Origin: Macrosoma leucophasiata
Taxonomy: Eukaryota > Arthropoda > Insecta > Lepidoptera > Hedylidae
NCBI GenBank assembly: GCA_036365455.1
Contig: JAWQUS010000007.1
Span: 22,274,001 to 22,338,000 of the forward strand
Direction of reading: 5' to 3'
Length of the DNA stretch: 64,000 nucleotides
Notes under the pieces: generated by a model
The model's input: the letters and a program-made list of their open reading frames with translations, nothing else
The model's database searches: none
Told to the model about the DNA's origin: nothing
Program-made: the position numbers and the translations under genes
In this document: positions 30,566 through 41,882 of the stretch, one piece after another
How positions within the stretch are numbered: position 1 is the stretch's first letter
How the letters are laid out: each line of letters opens with the position of its first letter

Positions 30566-30850
30566 TGGCTCATTGGCCCAATGGTCGCAATCGCGACGAT
30601 GAAGCTTGAGGTCCCGGGTTTGATCCTCAGGTCGGAAATCCTGTTATTGGGTTTTTTCTGTGAGGAAATTCCCAGTAGCAGCTCTGAGTCTAGTACCCGT
30701 ACCTCGGAGAACATGTAAAGCCGTCGGTCCTACGCCCGATCGCTCTCTGATTGTGTTGGATTGCCGTCCCATCAGACTATCAGAGTGAAGGAATAGAGAG
30801 TGCACCTGTGTTTGCGCATACGTCTCCATCGAGATAAGCCACCGTGATTC
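30566..30850 (+). repeat. tRNA-derived SINE, family G
   Basis: The head reads GGCTCATTGGCCCAATGGTC (A-box TTGGCCCAATGG) and then GGTCCCGGGTTTGATCCTCA (B-box). The body is GTAAAGCCGTCGGTCCTACG, GATTGCCGTCCCATCAGACT and GAGAGTGCACCTGTGTTTGC. From memory this body is a common lepidopteran SINE. Open frames of ~90 codons cross it on both strands and are not genes. Confidence 0.8.
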
Positions 30851-30865
30851 GGTCTGGAGGACATT

Positions 30866-30970
30866 ATTATCATCATCACTCCAGCCGGCAGACGTCCATT
30901 GCTTCATAAAGTCTTCCACAAAGACGCTCACAACAGTGTTGTACGTCATGAGCGGAGAATATGCCAAAGT
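30866..30970 (-). repeat. RTE-like 3'-end fragment
   Basis: In minus sense it ends with GACGTCTGCCGGCTGGAGTG and ATGATGATAATAATG, like the GTCCAGCAGTGGACGATCG..GGCTGATGATGATGA end of the RTE element at 63735-63771. It is likely a truncated RTE-related piece or a SINE using its tail. Confidence 0.45.
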
Positions 30971-32304
30971 CAATTTTAATGCTGCACACTACAACCAGAG
31001 AATATGTAATAATACTACGTATAGAATGGATACTTCGAAGTCCCGTCTGATTTCCATCCTCATCCATAACGCCCTTGAGAGGCAGTTGGATAAACTTCAA
31101 CAGTGAGGTTGCATTTTTAGTTAATTTGGTCATGTAGTCAGTGCGACGACTTATTTCACGATTGTTATAGGGCATAACCCTACGTACTACATTTATGTGT
31201 GCGCGTGTTAAAGACATGTCACTGATTAATGTCTGTGTAAAAGGTAATCAGAATAAGCGTTTGTATGGAATTTTAGCAGAGTGTTCAGAGTGTGGCACAT
31301 CTACAACATAACCAATTTTTTTTTCTCGTATATTATGATTCCCGCCACAAAATACGTCAGACAAATTGACGTAAACAAAACTTCGCCCGGCGCCCGCAAG
31401 ATGGCGTTCTCTTTCTTACAAACCATCACCGGTGATGGTTCGTCTCCACAAAGAAAATTCGAAATAAATAGTAAAACAGCAAAATAATTGCGCAGTGTTG
31501 TGATCACACATTTTAAAAACACATCAGAAGATTTGTCAAGTACAAAAGTCGAATAACTGAAGTTCAGGCGTCCCGGGACAACCAGGACGAATGAAAACAA
31601 CGTGATGGGGTAAGTTCTTCAGAGCCCAAGAATTTAATCCTTTGTCTAAGTCACAGAGTTATCGAGGTATCCAACACTATTCAACAACGCGACTATCATT
31701 ATCCATTCACCACTGTATTTGCTCCTAAGCTTAATCGATCAATGAATACGAACTGAAATATTATCGTGCAATGTAAATGCATCTTTATAAAGAATAACTG
31801 TGTATACATTCACGTGTTATTTAGGAAATTGTCTATTACCGTGAGTTTACAAAGTATGCACTAAAGAAATAGCTCTTTAATTAACAACGTCTCTGTAAAT
31901 TCTAGACTTGCTATGGCATTTCAAGCAACATTGCGTAAACTCGAATTATTCCCTTACTTCGTATAAATCAAGCGATGACTTCCCTGAGCCCGATTCTCGA
32001 AATATTTTCCCAGTGCTATCTCATTAAGTGCTTCGAGGGGAAATTCCGACCACTTTTCACATGCCGCCTGTCGAATATTGTACATTGTGAGCACTTGAGC
32101 TGGTGACTTTTTTCGCTGGTCGACTTTTTCAATTACTGGTGCACTTGGCGTATTAAGATGTGCAAAGAAGCTAAGATCTTGGTGTTTTGTTGCTTGCTTC
32201 AGATATTGTTATCATATTTTTACACATTAATATACATAAGTTTACACATAAAAAGAAGAAGACAGAGAAGTAGTTGGGTCACGCCTTGGAATATTCGTAA
32301 CGTT
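30971..32304. other. Unassigned DNA
   Basis: Small frames (113 codons minus at 30876-31217, 99 codons minus at 31301-31600) show no domain. A locally GC-richer patch (CGCCCGGCGCCCGCAAGATG, ~31384-31403) could be a host exon or decayed repeat, but nothing supports a call. Confidence 0.4.
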
Positions 32305-32375
32305 TGTATCGTCAGGGAAGTTGCCAACACTCTGGCAGCAACAAGCAACACTCAAGAACTCTTTTGACGTCTTTT
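32305..32375 (-). pseudogene. Relic of the CR1/Jockey-group element 3' region
   Basis: The plus strand reads CAGGGAAGTTGCCAACACTC and CAAGAACTCTTTTGACGTCT. This is the diverged reverse complement of AAAAGAGTCCTTCAGGGCTG..GTTGGCAACTCCCCTG at ~588-630. Only ~70 bases remain. Confidence 0.5.
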
Positions 32376-35307
32376 TTTAACTTTATATATATATTATATT
32401 TATATACTTTATATACTATATTATTACTATATATACCAGGCCAGGCCTACTGCCCTGATGTTCAAAAGTGACTATGATGCCTTCGCTTGTTCTTTGTATT
32501 CTTTCATCTTTATTTGCCATGACAACCTAGAGCTATAAAAATCTTTCTTATTGATGAAATTACTTTGTGACTTACATCATATGTGGAGAAAGAAAAATAT
32601 TTGGCACTTGAAAAAAATAGCTTATTTTAACTATGTCATTTTTCAAATTTCAAAAGTACGAGTGTACCTGGATTTGTATTTGAGGACCATCTCGTGAATA
32701 AATATTTCTAAATCTTCTCCTTTCGTACACAAAGCATTCACCATACGCTGCAAAATTCTGAAAAGAAATTTGAAATGTATACACCAAGCATATACTTACG
32801 ATGAAACCAAATGTGACCAAAGATCTGGTTATGATTATCTCAGGGAATGGAAAGGATAATCATATGTTACATACTGCAATGCAGAGCCATTTCTACGGGG
32901 GAAGGTCTGTAGGCTACATATCGACGCCTTATAGTGAAAACCTCGGGAATGCATTTTTGCTCAATTTTTTTAATTGCATTTACATATTATTTATACTTAT
33001 AGGAAGAATATCTTGAAAGGCACACCCTTATCTCACTAATTTGTCAATTTAATACCTTTAGTGCTCTCTATGACAGTAATTGAGAACCTCGTAAACACTC
33101 GCATCTGTCAGTTAGCCGTAAATACCTTGAAAGGAACGTAGTGTTCCGTGTTCAATCTTACAGAATGTAAAAGCTTAAAAGGGTTAAATTTTCACATAAA
33201 TTAATAAAACAACATAAACGATCCCGTACGAAAATTGTTCACTGCGAAGTTACTTATTTTACACTTACGAGGTCTACACTATAGTGTAGGCGTCGATATA
33301 CATTATTGTTCCTCCCGGGGATTGTGTCCGGACCCAAACCTATTTGATTATCAGATACAACTTATTTCAATTTAAGGTTACATGCCCCATAAAGCAGTAC
33401 ATTCAATAAATGTATGTGTAATGTAATAGAACTATCGTGCGACCCGCTACTCGAAAGTGAATGAAATAAACTCGTTTTAGGTCACAGTGAAAACTGTTTT
33501 ACGACTTTATCCCGCGTTTATTTCCATATTTTATTGCCTCTACATTTCGTTTGCTTATCAACGTAGTGAATACTGGAAAAGAATCGGAATCCGGTATGAT
33601 ATTCTAACTGAAACACAGACCAATAATTTGAGTGAGGTCATATTGTGTTTTTCGTTTTAATATTACATAATAAGTTCATTTTCAACAACATCGTTCAACA
33701 ATCGTTCGTAGTTATTTTCTGAGACGACTTAAGACTACTATATAGAGATTTAGAGCCACTTTGCAACTTCAAAGACAAATAAAATAGGGGTACGTAATTT
33801 TTGGATTTTGAGTTCAGTGTAAATGAACATTAACAAAGGATCTGGAAAAATTTAACTTTATGACGAAAACTTCTTTGTTTCAACTTTATTGAATCTCTAA
33901 TAGGATAATGGGGTTGAATGTTGGGATAAAAATTGGTCACCCTTTGATGCTGGAATGCTAAAAATAGGTATGTCGTGTCTAGTTTCCTTCTTTTGTTTCA
34001 AGGTTTCACCTAACCCAGCTGTCCAGTTTTCACCCTTTCCACAGATTGCGCTGTAAATATTATTTTCTTGTCCAGCTTACAAGTCGTCTTAACATACCCT
34101 GTTAAGTTGACGCAGACAACTTGTGAACTGTACTGGTGTAAATAATTAATCAGGGAATTTGATTCCAAGATCAGGCCCTCATTTAAATCCAGGTCAGCAA
34201 AGTCGTAAGTAAAAGCTTGTCAACGTATAAACCTTCAATCGAGTCCTAGTGTACATTAAAAAACATATTCAATACATTGTCACGATGTTTACACCGTGTT
34301 TACAATTCGGTACGTGACCGAGCCCTGCGTAGAGACAATCTTTATTTAAGCGTTCGCAAAGAATACAAAATAAACCTAGTCACGGCCGTCGTGTAACCCA
34401 TGTGTAGATAATTAATCAGGGAATTCGGTTCCAAGATCAGGAGCGGCATTGATTTTGTGACTGTTATCGTGCATCGTCTGGTCTGTCGTTTATTTATGGC
34501 CGACGCGAAACTCCGGCGAAATATTTGGTTTATCTACCCGAATATGAGGGGTTTGTTTGGAAATGTTTTGAAAGTTAGGGACTGATTAATCGGATAGTTG
34601 CTTGATACTATTTTGTAGATACAGTTTTAGATACATCTGCTTCGGTTTTATGTTAGTGGAAATTTCCACTTTTATAATAATTTTAATTTATTTTGGATAA
34701 CGGACGACAGGTCATTTAAACGACTTCAAGTTGATTTGTTGATTTCGTTTATTATAAGTGTGACAAACTCTTCATTTATATCCCCTTAATAAAAACATAA
34801 CCATAAAATGTTTTCAAAAGTTTTAAAGAGCATCGCCGCCGCTGCCGCCCGTAATCCCCTCCGCTGCACGTAGCGATATTTTACCAAGGCAAAGGTGCGT
34901 GGCATACCTACACTAAGACCTAATGCCAGTTTAGAGGCAAAAAAATAATTTCGTATAAGAAAATTTAAATTAAAAAATATGAATTTTTAAAAGTCCTAGA
35001 ACAAATGTTTTTGGGTCTGATGTAGAGAGTCTGTTTGCAAAAGGTGATCCTCTAATTAGGTATAAATAACCCTGTATATACGAGTAGATATCAAATTGAA
35101 TCACAACCACGCGTCCCTTTGCGAGGAGATCTACTAGATTCCGTGAAGTCATTACATAACTGACTTAATGGAAATCAGACAAAGAACGTAAGTAACGTTT
35201 TAACTCCTCTACAATTATTTTAATTGCCTACTTAAACATTTATAACCATGACAGCACGCGAGCTCCCAACTCGTCTCAAAGTTACAACAGTTTGAAAGTC
35301 TTGAGAA
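32376..35307. other. Long unassigned AT-rich stretch
   Basis: Nearly 3 kb without a repeat or gene I can name. A ~40-bp string (GATAATTAATCAGGGAATT type, then TTCCAAGATCAGG) occurs twice, near 34136-34176 and 34404-34440. Short frames are low-complexity. If host regulatory or intronic DNA exists in the window, this is a good candidate, but no splice-bounded exon is visible. Confidence 0.5.
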
Positions 35308-35365
35308 AAAGCGGCCAAGTGCGAGGCGGATTCGGCCATAAAGGGTTCTTTTGTAGCAAGTGGGT
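35308..35365. repeat. Repeat H head fragment
   Basis: AGCGGCCAAGTGCGAGGCGG followed by AAAGGGTTCTTTTGTAGCAA resembles the start of the repeat at 7998. It lies just upstream of a non-LTR element. Confidence 0.5.
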
Positions 35366-35406
35366 AATATTAAATAGTTAAACAAAAGAAGCAGTATGAG
35401 TTTCAC

Positions 35407-36705
35407 ACAGCGGACACCCCTCCTACATTTACTGTGGACATGTGCAACATCAGGGGTTTACATACCAACCTAAACGCCGTCCATCATCACCTTGAAACGG
35501 CTAAGCCAGCCCTACTCTTTCTGACGGAGACACAAATATCCTCTCCTCTTGACACTGCGTACCTTACTTACCCCGGCTATACTCTGGAGAACACTTTCAT
35601 TCGCCGCGCCGGGGTATGTCTGTATGTCCGAGAGGATGTCAGTTGTCGGCGTCTTGACCATTTTGAAGACAAGGACCTATCGTTATTGTGGACGCGCGTG
35701 GACTACGGTGGTTCTACCCGAATCTACGCGTGCGTGTACAGGTCCTATAGCGGAGACGGGGAGACAGCTCGCTTGTTCGAGCATATCCAACAGGTGGTCG
35801 ACACGGTGCTTGCGCAATATCCTTCTGCGGAGTTGGTGATTCTTGGCGACCTTAACGCACACCATACGGAATGGTTGAGCTCTCGAATCACTGACTTCGC
35901 TGGAAGGACTGCATATGTCTTTGCGCTGGCTAATGGACTCACACAAGTCGTATCCGGGTTCACCCGGGTACCAGATGTCGAGAGCCACATCGCCTCTTTG
36001 CTGGATCTTCTGCTGACCTCACATTCTGTCAATTATCAGGTGGTGGTCGAGGCTCCTTTAGGATCCACAGATCACTGCCTGGTACGCACGAAAACCCCCT
36101 TGTCGGTTCGGGCGCCTCTGCAGCCCTCTTCCACCCGGCAAGTGTGGCACTACAGGTCAGCAGATTGGGATGGACTGAGGGAGTTCCTATCGTCCTACCC
36201 ATGGAAGCAGCTTTGTTTCTCGTCGGAAGATTCGGGCACGTGCGCTGAAGCTGTAACCGATGTGATACACCAGGGTATGAAATGTTTCATCCCGTACTCT
36301 GTGGTATCCATTGGTGGTCGGTATCAGCCCTGGTTCGATAAGTATTGTGCTATGGCATCTAACCATAACCAGGAGACTTACAGAACCTGGACTGTAGCTC
36401 ACGCTTGCAAGGATCTCAATGCCTCCGGCCTGAAGAGAGTACTTAACGCTGCCTCCAGGTCCACGAAGCTGCGGATAGCCAAAGCAAAGTCCAAGCATGT
36501 CGGTAGAGTTGGCAAGAAACTAATGAGGCATCCTCCCGGGAGCCGTGCCTATTGGTCTCTTGCCAAAGCTATCGAAGGGAACTTTTGTCCCTTGACATCA
36601 AGAAGTCGAGTGGGCCGGACTCCGTCCCTGCAGTGGTGGAAAGGTACCGTCTGCGTGGAAGAAAGCCCTCGTGCACCCGATAACCAAAAAAGGGGATCGC
36701 AGTGA
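35407..36705 (+). pseudogene. APE-type endonuclease part of the CR1/Jockey-group ORF2 (broken)
   Basis: The frame is open upstream of a GTG at 35434, reading TPPTFTVDMCNIRGLHTNLN. This is the start of the endonuclease that nicks target DNA. Landmarks in order are FLTETQ, VILGDLNAHHTEW and LGSTDHCLV, the metal- and phosphate-binding motifs. A linker follows with SADWDGLREFL, ending in SGPDSVPAVV-equivalent sequence. Just there a deletion of the RT finger region joins the frame to out-of-frame RT sequence, giving a false tail and a stop at 36705. No real start is visible. Confidence 0.82.
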
Positions 36706-37665
36706 CCCGGCCAATTACAGGCCTATAGCAATAACGTCTCTACTCTGCAAAGTCATGGAGCGTGTGATCAACACACAACTGCTGCAGTATCTAGAGGATT
36801 ACCAGTTGATTAGTGACCGCCAATATGGATTCCGTCACGGCAGATCTGCTGGTGATCTTCTAGTATATCTCACGCATCGTTGGTCTCACGCGTTGGAGAA
36901 GAGTGGGGAGGCATTGGCTGTAAGCCTAGATATTGCTAAGGCCTTTGACTGGGTCTGGCACAGGGCACTTCTCGCGAAACTTCCATCCTACGGTCTTTCC
37001 GAGAGGCTATGCAACTGGACAGCCAGCTTTCTGTCTGAGCGTTATATACAGGTCTTAGTTGACGGTCAGCGCTCAGACAGACTACCTATCAACGCTGGTG
37101 TGCCGCAAGGCTCTGTGCTATCTCCCACGCTTTTTCTTCTGCATATCAATGAAATGTTGGAGCAAAACTCTGATTTTCATTGCTATGCCGATGATAGTAC
37201 GGGAGATGCACACTTTACTGGCCGTGCAAATGCCTCTCGGACACTTATCGAGGAAAGCTGGACTAGACTTGTGCCTGAAGTCGAGCACTCTCTGGAGCGG
37301 GTCTCGGACTGGGGTCGACTCAACTTAGTGCAGTTCAACCCCTCGAAGACACAAGTTTGCGCGTTCACCGCTAAAAAAACCCCATTCGTTGTAGCACCGC
37401 AGTTCCAGGGCACTCCGCTTGCCGTTGGTAAGAGTATCGGTATCCTGGGCGTTGACATATCGAATGAAGTGCAATTTGGGAGTCACATTGAGTGTCACAG
37501 TGAGTGTAGACCAAGTTGGCATCCAAAAAACTGGGGGTGCTTAACAAAGCGTGGCAATATTTCACATCGGGGCAGCTATTACAGCTTTATAAGGCCCAAG
37601 TGCGGCCACCTGCCACCTGGAATACTGCTCTCATTTGTGGGCTCATTTGTGGGCCCCAGCTAGAG
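36640..37665 (+). pseudogene. Reverse transcriptase part of the CR1/Jockey-group ORF2 (broken)
   Basis: It resumes after the deletion with AWKKALVHPITKKGDRSDPA and NYRPIAITSLLCKVMERV. It then shows SLDIAKAFDWVWH (first catalytic Asp), NAGVPQGSVLSPTLF and HCYADDS, the YADD site at ~37183. At ~37490 extra bases (CACAGTGAGTGT) shift the frame, so the conserved YKAQVRP segment is read wrongly and the protein ends at 37663. The frame here would be one ORF with the preceding entry in an intact element. Confidence 0.82.
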
Positions 37666-37984
37666 CTAGGGTTGCGCCGTATAACTGTGGGCGTCGTTAT
37701 TTTGGGAACGACCGCTACCCTTTGTTGATGCAGCTGAGTGCCGAAGGAACCCGCTGCAATCATCGGTAATAGAAAAGAGCACGAGAGCGCATCAGGACCT
37801 GGATGCTAACATCGTGATGAAAGTCCACGGTACACACCTCCACTGCCTCGAAGAAGAGGATGCCAAACGCCGCCAGAAAATAGGACACAAGAAGCTGCAG
37901 CAGAGGGGAATGCCCCTGTGCTGTATCCGCGTCGCGAATGGTGCTCACGAAGGCCAGTGATTAAAAATAACCCAATATCTTGTT
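37666..37984. other. Unassigned GC-richer DNA
   Basis: Open on both strands for ~60 codons (for example minus 37760-37948) but without a recognised domain. It has near-neutral GC and codon-like texture, so it may be a fragment of another retroelement ORF. Confidence 0.4.
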
Positions 37985-38034
37985 CATCGTTGGACAAGGC
38001 ATTTGTCCAGCAGTGGATTTCTTTCGGCTAAAGT
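37985..38034 (+). pseudogene. RTE-like ORF 3'-terminal scrap
   Basis: It translates as KAFVQQWISFG and stop, matching the KAYVQQWTIDG and stop at the end of the intact RTE ORF at 63760. It is followed directly by SINE B, the same type of junction expected if that SINE borrows or targets RTE tails. Confidence 0.6.
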
Positions 38035-38036
38035 AA

Positions 38037-38312
38037 AACGTAACTTCACGCCTGTAATCCCCGAAGAGGTAGGCAGAGGTAAATGCATGCATTCAATCAT
38101 ACATGCAAACACGATTCGCCGGTTACGTTTTGGCCCATGTAACAGGAGCCTATTGACATTTCTGGACACATTACCAAACTTCGAGGTACTGCGAAACTTC
38201 CAGAAAATGAAAGAATTCCAAAAGAACCAGACATAAAGGATTTTACACCGTTATCTCTAATATCCCCCGACCTGGAAATCGAACCCCGAACCCCAGATCA
38301 GTAGTAGTGAAG
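38037..38312 (-). repeat. tRNA-derived SINE, family B (head decayed)
   Basis: Body as in other copies, from AACTTCACGCCTGTAATCCC to GAAATCGAACCCCGAACCCC. The B-box survives (AAATCGAACCCC) but the A-box is gone. Confidence 0.82.
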
Positions 38313-38838
38313 TGAGTCGGCTGAAGTTGATGAACGTAAAATGAAACACGTTCGTAGAGATATCGAAATAACTCGACAAATTTAGAAATCTCAGCAACTG
38401 ATTGACTAAGTTGAATCCCTGTCGTATTTTTCCGTGGAAACTTGCGAAATGAAATCGAAAAACTATTCACAAAGTTATCAGGGACAGCAAGTTTTTTTTA
38501 TCAAGTAAATTTACTTAGCGAATTCCTATAACGAAAAAAGTTGATTTGGAAAATCATGTTACAATTGAGCATGATTTTGATTTCACAAGATTTACCAAAA
38601 TCTTTCTAAACTATTGTTTAGAGATTTATGGCCGAATACTCAAACCACACCCAATTTTAAGCAACGCTCAAATGCGGAGATTTGTGTCGTTTTAACGTGT
38701 TTTATAAAGACAGAAGACTTTTAAGTCCTACTTAGATTTAAGTGACGTTTGAGTATTTGGCCGATAGAGTTTTGTCTTAAGATATTTCTTAAGATCATGA
38801 GATCTGAGATCTGTCAATTTATACAGTTCTTAGTGTAA
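38313..38838. other. Unassigned AT-rich DNA
   Basis: No frame, repeat or RNA gene recognised. Confidence 0.5.
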
Positions 38839-39033
38839 GGGTGCTTTTCCACCAGAAATATACTATGTTACGTTGCTATAGATGCTTTTGAAATCCACCA
38901 ATCATATTCATTGGTGCACATAGCTTAGCACATAGCTTAGCACTAGTGGAAAGGGATTCAGCTAAGATATGTTTTTTTTATAGCATAGGGAGGCAGCATA
39001 GGTGCACAGCACATCTCTGGTGCAAAAGCACCC
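38839..39033. mobile_element. PIF/Harbinger-like MITE with TAA duplication
   Basis: 195 bp, from GGGTGCTTTTCCACCAGA to TCTGGTGCAAAAGCACCC, an 18-base inverted repeat with one change. TAA flanks both sides (38836-38838 and 39034-39036). TWA duplications and GC-starting TIRs are the PIF/Harbinger signature. The interior repeats CACATAGCTTAG. No coding capacity. Confidence 0.8.
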
Positions 39034-39419
39034 TAAGAAATAAAAAGTGTTCTTAACTGCAAGAGGGCAAGCAAAATAAAATGCTTTTAGAACGTAAGTA
39101 GATAGTGAGTGAAATATCATAAAATGGACACATACTCTTATATTATTAAGAACTAGCTGACCCAGCAAACGTCGTATTGGCTCAGAATGAAATAATGTGC
39201 TAAAGGTTTGATAGATACGGACTATTTTTTTTTAACCACCACCACGCATTTTCGATCAGGGTTAGGTGGCTTGCCTCAAATTTATTATTTTTAAAAGTTC
39301 AAATTTTCGTTGCTTTAACGTACATTTTTAGGTATTTTTATTTTTTTTACCCATCACAGTGTAAGGTACCGCTTCAAGATATTAACATTTCAAAAACCTT
39401 ATCCGTACTTCGATGTCAA
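39034..39419. other. Unassigned AT-rich DNA
   Basis: A segment at 39161-39230 begins AACTAGCTGACCCAGCAAAC, a common insect repeat end (possibly LINE or Helitron derived). Nothing else. Confidence 0.45.
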
Positions 39420-39655
39420 CAATCCACCATCTTGAATGACATACATTGCGATAAAAACACTCTTATTCCCACAAAAATATTATTTCCCGTACAAAAGTGT
39501 TCGATCCGAAAAACAGAGCGCCATTACACGACACGATATTTTACTATCTCGGCCGTGTAAGAGCCGTTTAGTTTACGCTAACGATGCGGGGTGCATTTTT
39601 ATTGAGGCACTCACTGGCGACTTAGATATCTGTTCAATTATTTATAACTGACGGG
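39420..39655 (+). repeat. Dispersed repeat J, copy 1 (protein-like)
   Basis: It shares an ~180-bp block with 40740-40930 (ACGACACGATATTTTACTAT, CTAACGATGCGGGGTGCATT, TTTATTGAGGCACTCACTGG). The plus frame stays open for 71 codons and the alignment is clearer at protein level (RHDILLSRPC, YANDAG). That suggests decay from a coding ancestor, but the family is unknown to me. Confidence 0.6.
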
Positions 39656-39747
39656 ATATAAGATCTTCCAGGGATGTGCAGCGAGTTGGAAGTATAGACA
39701 ACGGTGGAGGGATACGCTTGATCAGTTAAGGCCCAATAAAATAAGTG

Positions 39748-39875
39748 TTGACTACTAACCCGTATCTCCACCAACCCGCATTGGAGCAGCGTGGTGGAGT
39801 AAACTCCAGGCCTCCCCCCAAAAAGGGGAGAGACCCAGCAGTGGGACGTATAATGGGTTGTCATTATTATTAAAA
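39748..39875 (+). repeat. 5S rRNA-derived SINE, family F (3' third)
   Basis: ACCAACCCGCATTGGAGCAG, TGGAGTAAACTCCAGGCCTC, then CCCAGCAGTGGGACGTATAA and GGGTTGTCATTATTATTA. Truncated at the 5' side, so the 5S-like head is absent, as expected for LINE-type mobilisation. Confidence 0.85.
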
Positions 39876-39961
39876 TAAGTGTGAGGACAATGATGAAAAT
39901 GACTATCTGAGGCCCTCATTAATACAATAGATTGGTCTCAGTCCCATAAACGTGACGTTCT

Positions 39962-40243
39962 ACTGGTGGTAGAGCTCCAGTAACGGAGCTCGCGGGCGTA
40001 GGCACCACCGCATTACCTAATGTACTTGCCGCTAAATGGTAGTGTTCAGCACTATCGTGTTCTGGTCAGGTGGTAATGTACGGCCCTGTAATTTCCGGCA
40101 TAGAGGCATAACACCTTAAGTCTCAGGAGTGGTAACGCATCTGCATTTTGACTTTGGTCTTTGTGTGGGTATCTGGCTGCAGTCATCACTTAGCATCAAT
40201 GTGAACTGCATGCTTGTTTGCCACTTCCATTACATAAAAAAAT
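39962..40243 (+). repeat. Repeat A, full length
   Basis: A complete, little-diverged copy, ACTGGTGGTAGAGCTCCAGT to CACTTCCATTACATAAAAAA. Confidence 0.92.
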
Positions 40244-40353
40244 AATAGAATCCGAAATTTTCTTGAAAAACATTATGTTATTCAGTTAAAATCTAGAGAT
40301 CTTACTTTTAATAAAATGTGTAATTATGATTAATATACTCGTAATTGACTTAC

Positions 40354-40622
40354 AGAATTATCGTGAAGTACTCAACAGTTAATATTGCACATCGAGCCTG
40401 CGAAAGAGACGATCGGCTCGTTTCGACTTCGTAGAGCGTTATCTCTGTTGCACACTGCCTACGTAAGCTCTGACCGTCCGGTATTGGTCAAAACTTGATC
40501 AAAATGGTCGACAAACGTCAAATAGGTACGGTGCGAATGCGATAACGCTCTACAGACCCGAAATAAGGCGAAGTCTCGTTCCTAGGCTCGACGTGCAATA
40601 TTTATTGTTGAGCACTGTAATT
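40354..40622. mobile_element. Foldback MITE with ~80-bp terminal inverted repeats
   Basis: The left arm CTCAACAGTTAATATTGCAC, ATCGAGCCTGCGAAAGAGAC and GTAGAGCGTTATCTC mirrors the right arm GATAACGCTCTACAGACC, GTCTCGTTCCTAGGCTCGAC and GTGCAATATTTATTGTTGAG. The arms make up most of the element. No clear target duplication, so the class is open. Confidence 0.7.
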
Positions 40623-40739
40623 CCTTCGAAACCCGTGATGGTTCAATAAAACACGCTTTTTGTTTGAGAATCCCTGATCGGAAGGTTTGTTGTAATGAAA
40701 GATGGTGCCAGCGATGCCATGTTATTATCTACCCATTGC

Positions 40740-40930
40740 AAAATAGAGTCACGAATTCATATACCAGAAAATGTATTCCGACACAAACAATACATTTCCC
40801 GAAAAAATATAGCCCGGTAAACGGTAGCATTGCACGACAGGATATTTTAATATCTCGCTCGTGTGAGCACCTTTTAATTTACTCTAACGATGCGGGGTGA
40901 ATTTTTATTGCGTCACGAACTGGTGACTTA
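40740..40930 (+). repeat. Dispersed repeat J, copy 2
   Basis: The second, more diverged copy of the 39420 repeat in the same orientation (GCACGACAGGATATTTTAAT, CTAACGATGCGGGGTGAATT). Its frame is closed by TGA after YSNDAG, and it ends against repeat A. Confidence 0.6.
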
Positions 40931-40959
40931 TATATGACTTCAATGATATACAAACATCT

Positions 40960-41244
40960 TTTTTTATGTAATGAAAGTGGCAAACAAGCATGCAGTTCAC
41001 ATTGATGTTAAGCGATTACTGCAGCCTATAGACACCCACACAAAGACCAGAGGTCAAAATGCATATGCGTTACCACATCTGACGCCTAAGGTGTTATGCC
41101 TCTGTGCCATAAAATAACAGGGCCGTACATTACCACCTGACCGGAACACGATAGTGCTGAACACTACCATTTAGCGGCAAGTATATTAGGTAATGCGGTG
41201 GTGCCTACGCCCGCGAGCTCCGTCACTGGAGCTCTACCACCAGT
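40960..41244 (-). repeat. Repeat A, full length
   Basis: A complete minus-sense copy, from a T-run through GCAAACAAGCATGCAGTTCA to GGAGCTCTACCACCAGT. Confidence 0.92.
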
Positions 41245-41800
41245 GAAAATCTAACCATCTATACAACTAACGCAATAATCACAATTCACGAATTCTTTGC
41301 CATTAGATTCAAAAATTTATTACCCGGTAGGTGTCCAGAGCGTAGTCTTAGTGCGGTCACCATATCTCGTCTATTTAAATAAGAGTTTCATCAAGAATTT
41401 CAACACTTCTCATCTTTTCTTAATTTTTAATCGAATCCTTTAAAAAACAGACAAATAATCGAAGCTTTACTTTAACGTTCTTTTAATCTTTTTGCAGTCA
41501 TGAGATGACTCAATTTCACACACGCATCTCAACCCAGCTTACATAACAAAGTCTACCAAGAATTCACAGTATATGCCAAGTGGTTCATTTACTATTTACG
41601 TACAGTGTGCTCAATCTTGACGTGCCTACAACGATCTAATCTATGTGCAGTCCGAAAAAGCGATCTATAGATTCGAGACTGCTTCGAACACTGTCAGCTG
41701 TTCAAATATCCTGCACGCTGTGCCGTCCGCCTTAAACCTTCATCAATAATTGACTTTTCAATCCCGTTTTTTTTTTCAAAGCTGACTGACAGATTCTTTT
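41245..41800. other. Unassigned AT-rich DNA
   Basis: Nothing recognised; no open frame of note. Confidence 0.5.
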
Positions 41801-41882
41801 TATTTTTTATGTCATGAAAGTGGTCAACAAGCATACAGTTGACATTGATAGTAAATTGTTACTGTAACCTATAAATCCTTAT
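41801..41882 (-). repeat. Repeat A, short 3' fragment
   Basis: TTTATGTCATGAAAGTGGTC, AACAAGCATACAGTTGACAT and GTAACCTATAAATCC only; a severely 5'-truncated or decayed copy. Confidence 0.7.

Larger units (their letters stand above)
35366..37665 (+). mobile_element. Internally deleted CR1/Jockey-group non-LTR element
   Basis: The element starts (5'-truncated) near 35400 and stops abruptly near 37665 in duplicated GGGCTCATTTGTGGGC sequence, so the 3' UTR and A-tail are missing. It keeps endonuclease and RT domains but has an internal deletion at ~36640 and a 12-base insertion causing frame loss at ~37490. It is the same family as 1-720, with nearly identical overlap. It is GC-richer than its surroundings, as is usual for LINE coding sequence. 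Confidence 0.85.

Noticed and set aside
30439..30973. Overlapping 90-109-codon frames on both strands
   Set aside because: They are produced by SINE G and its flank; neither strand has a domain.
32376..35307. Host gene exons in the repeat-poor stretch
   Set aside because: No coding-like frame bounded by plausible splice sites could be recognised; short frames are AT-driven.
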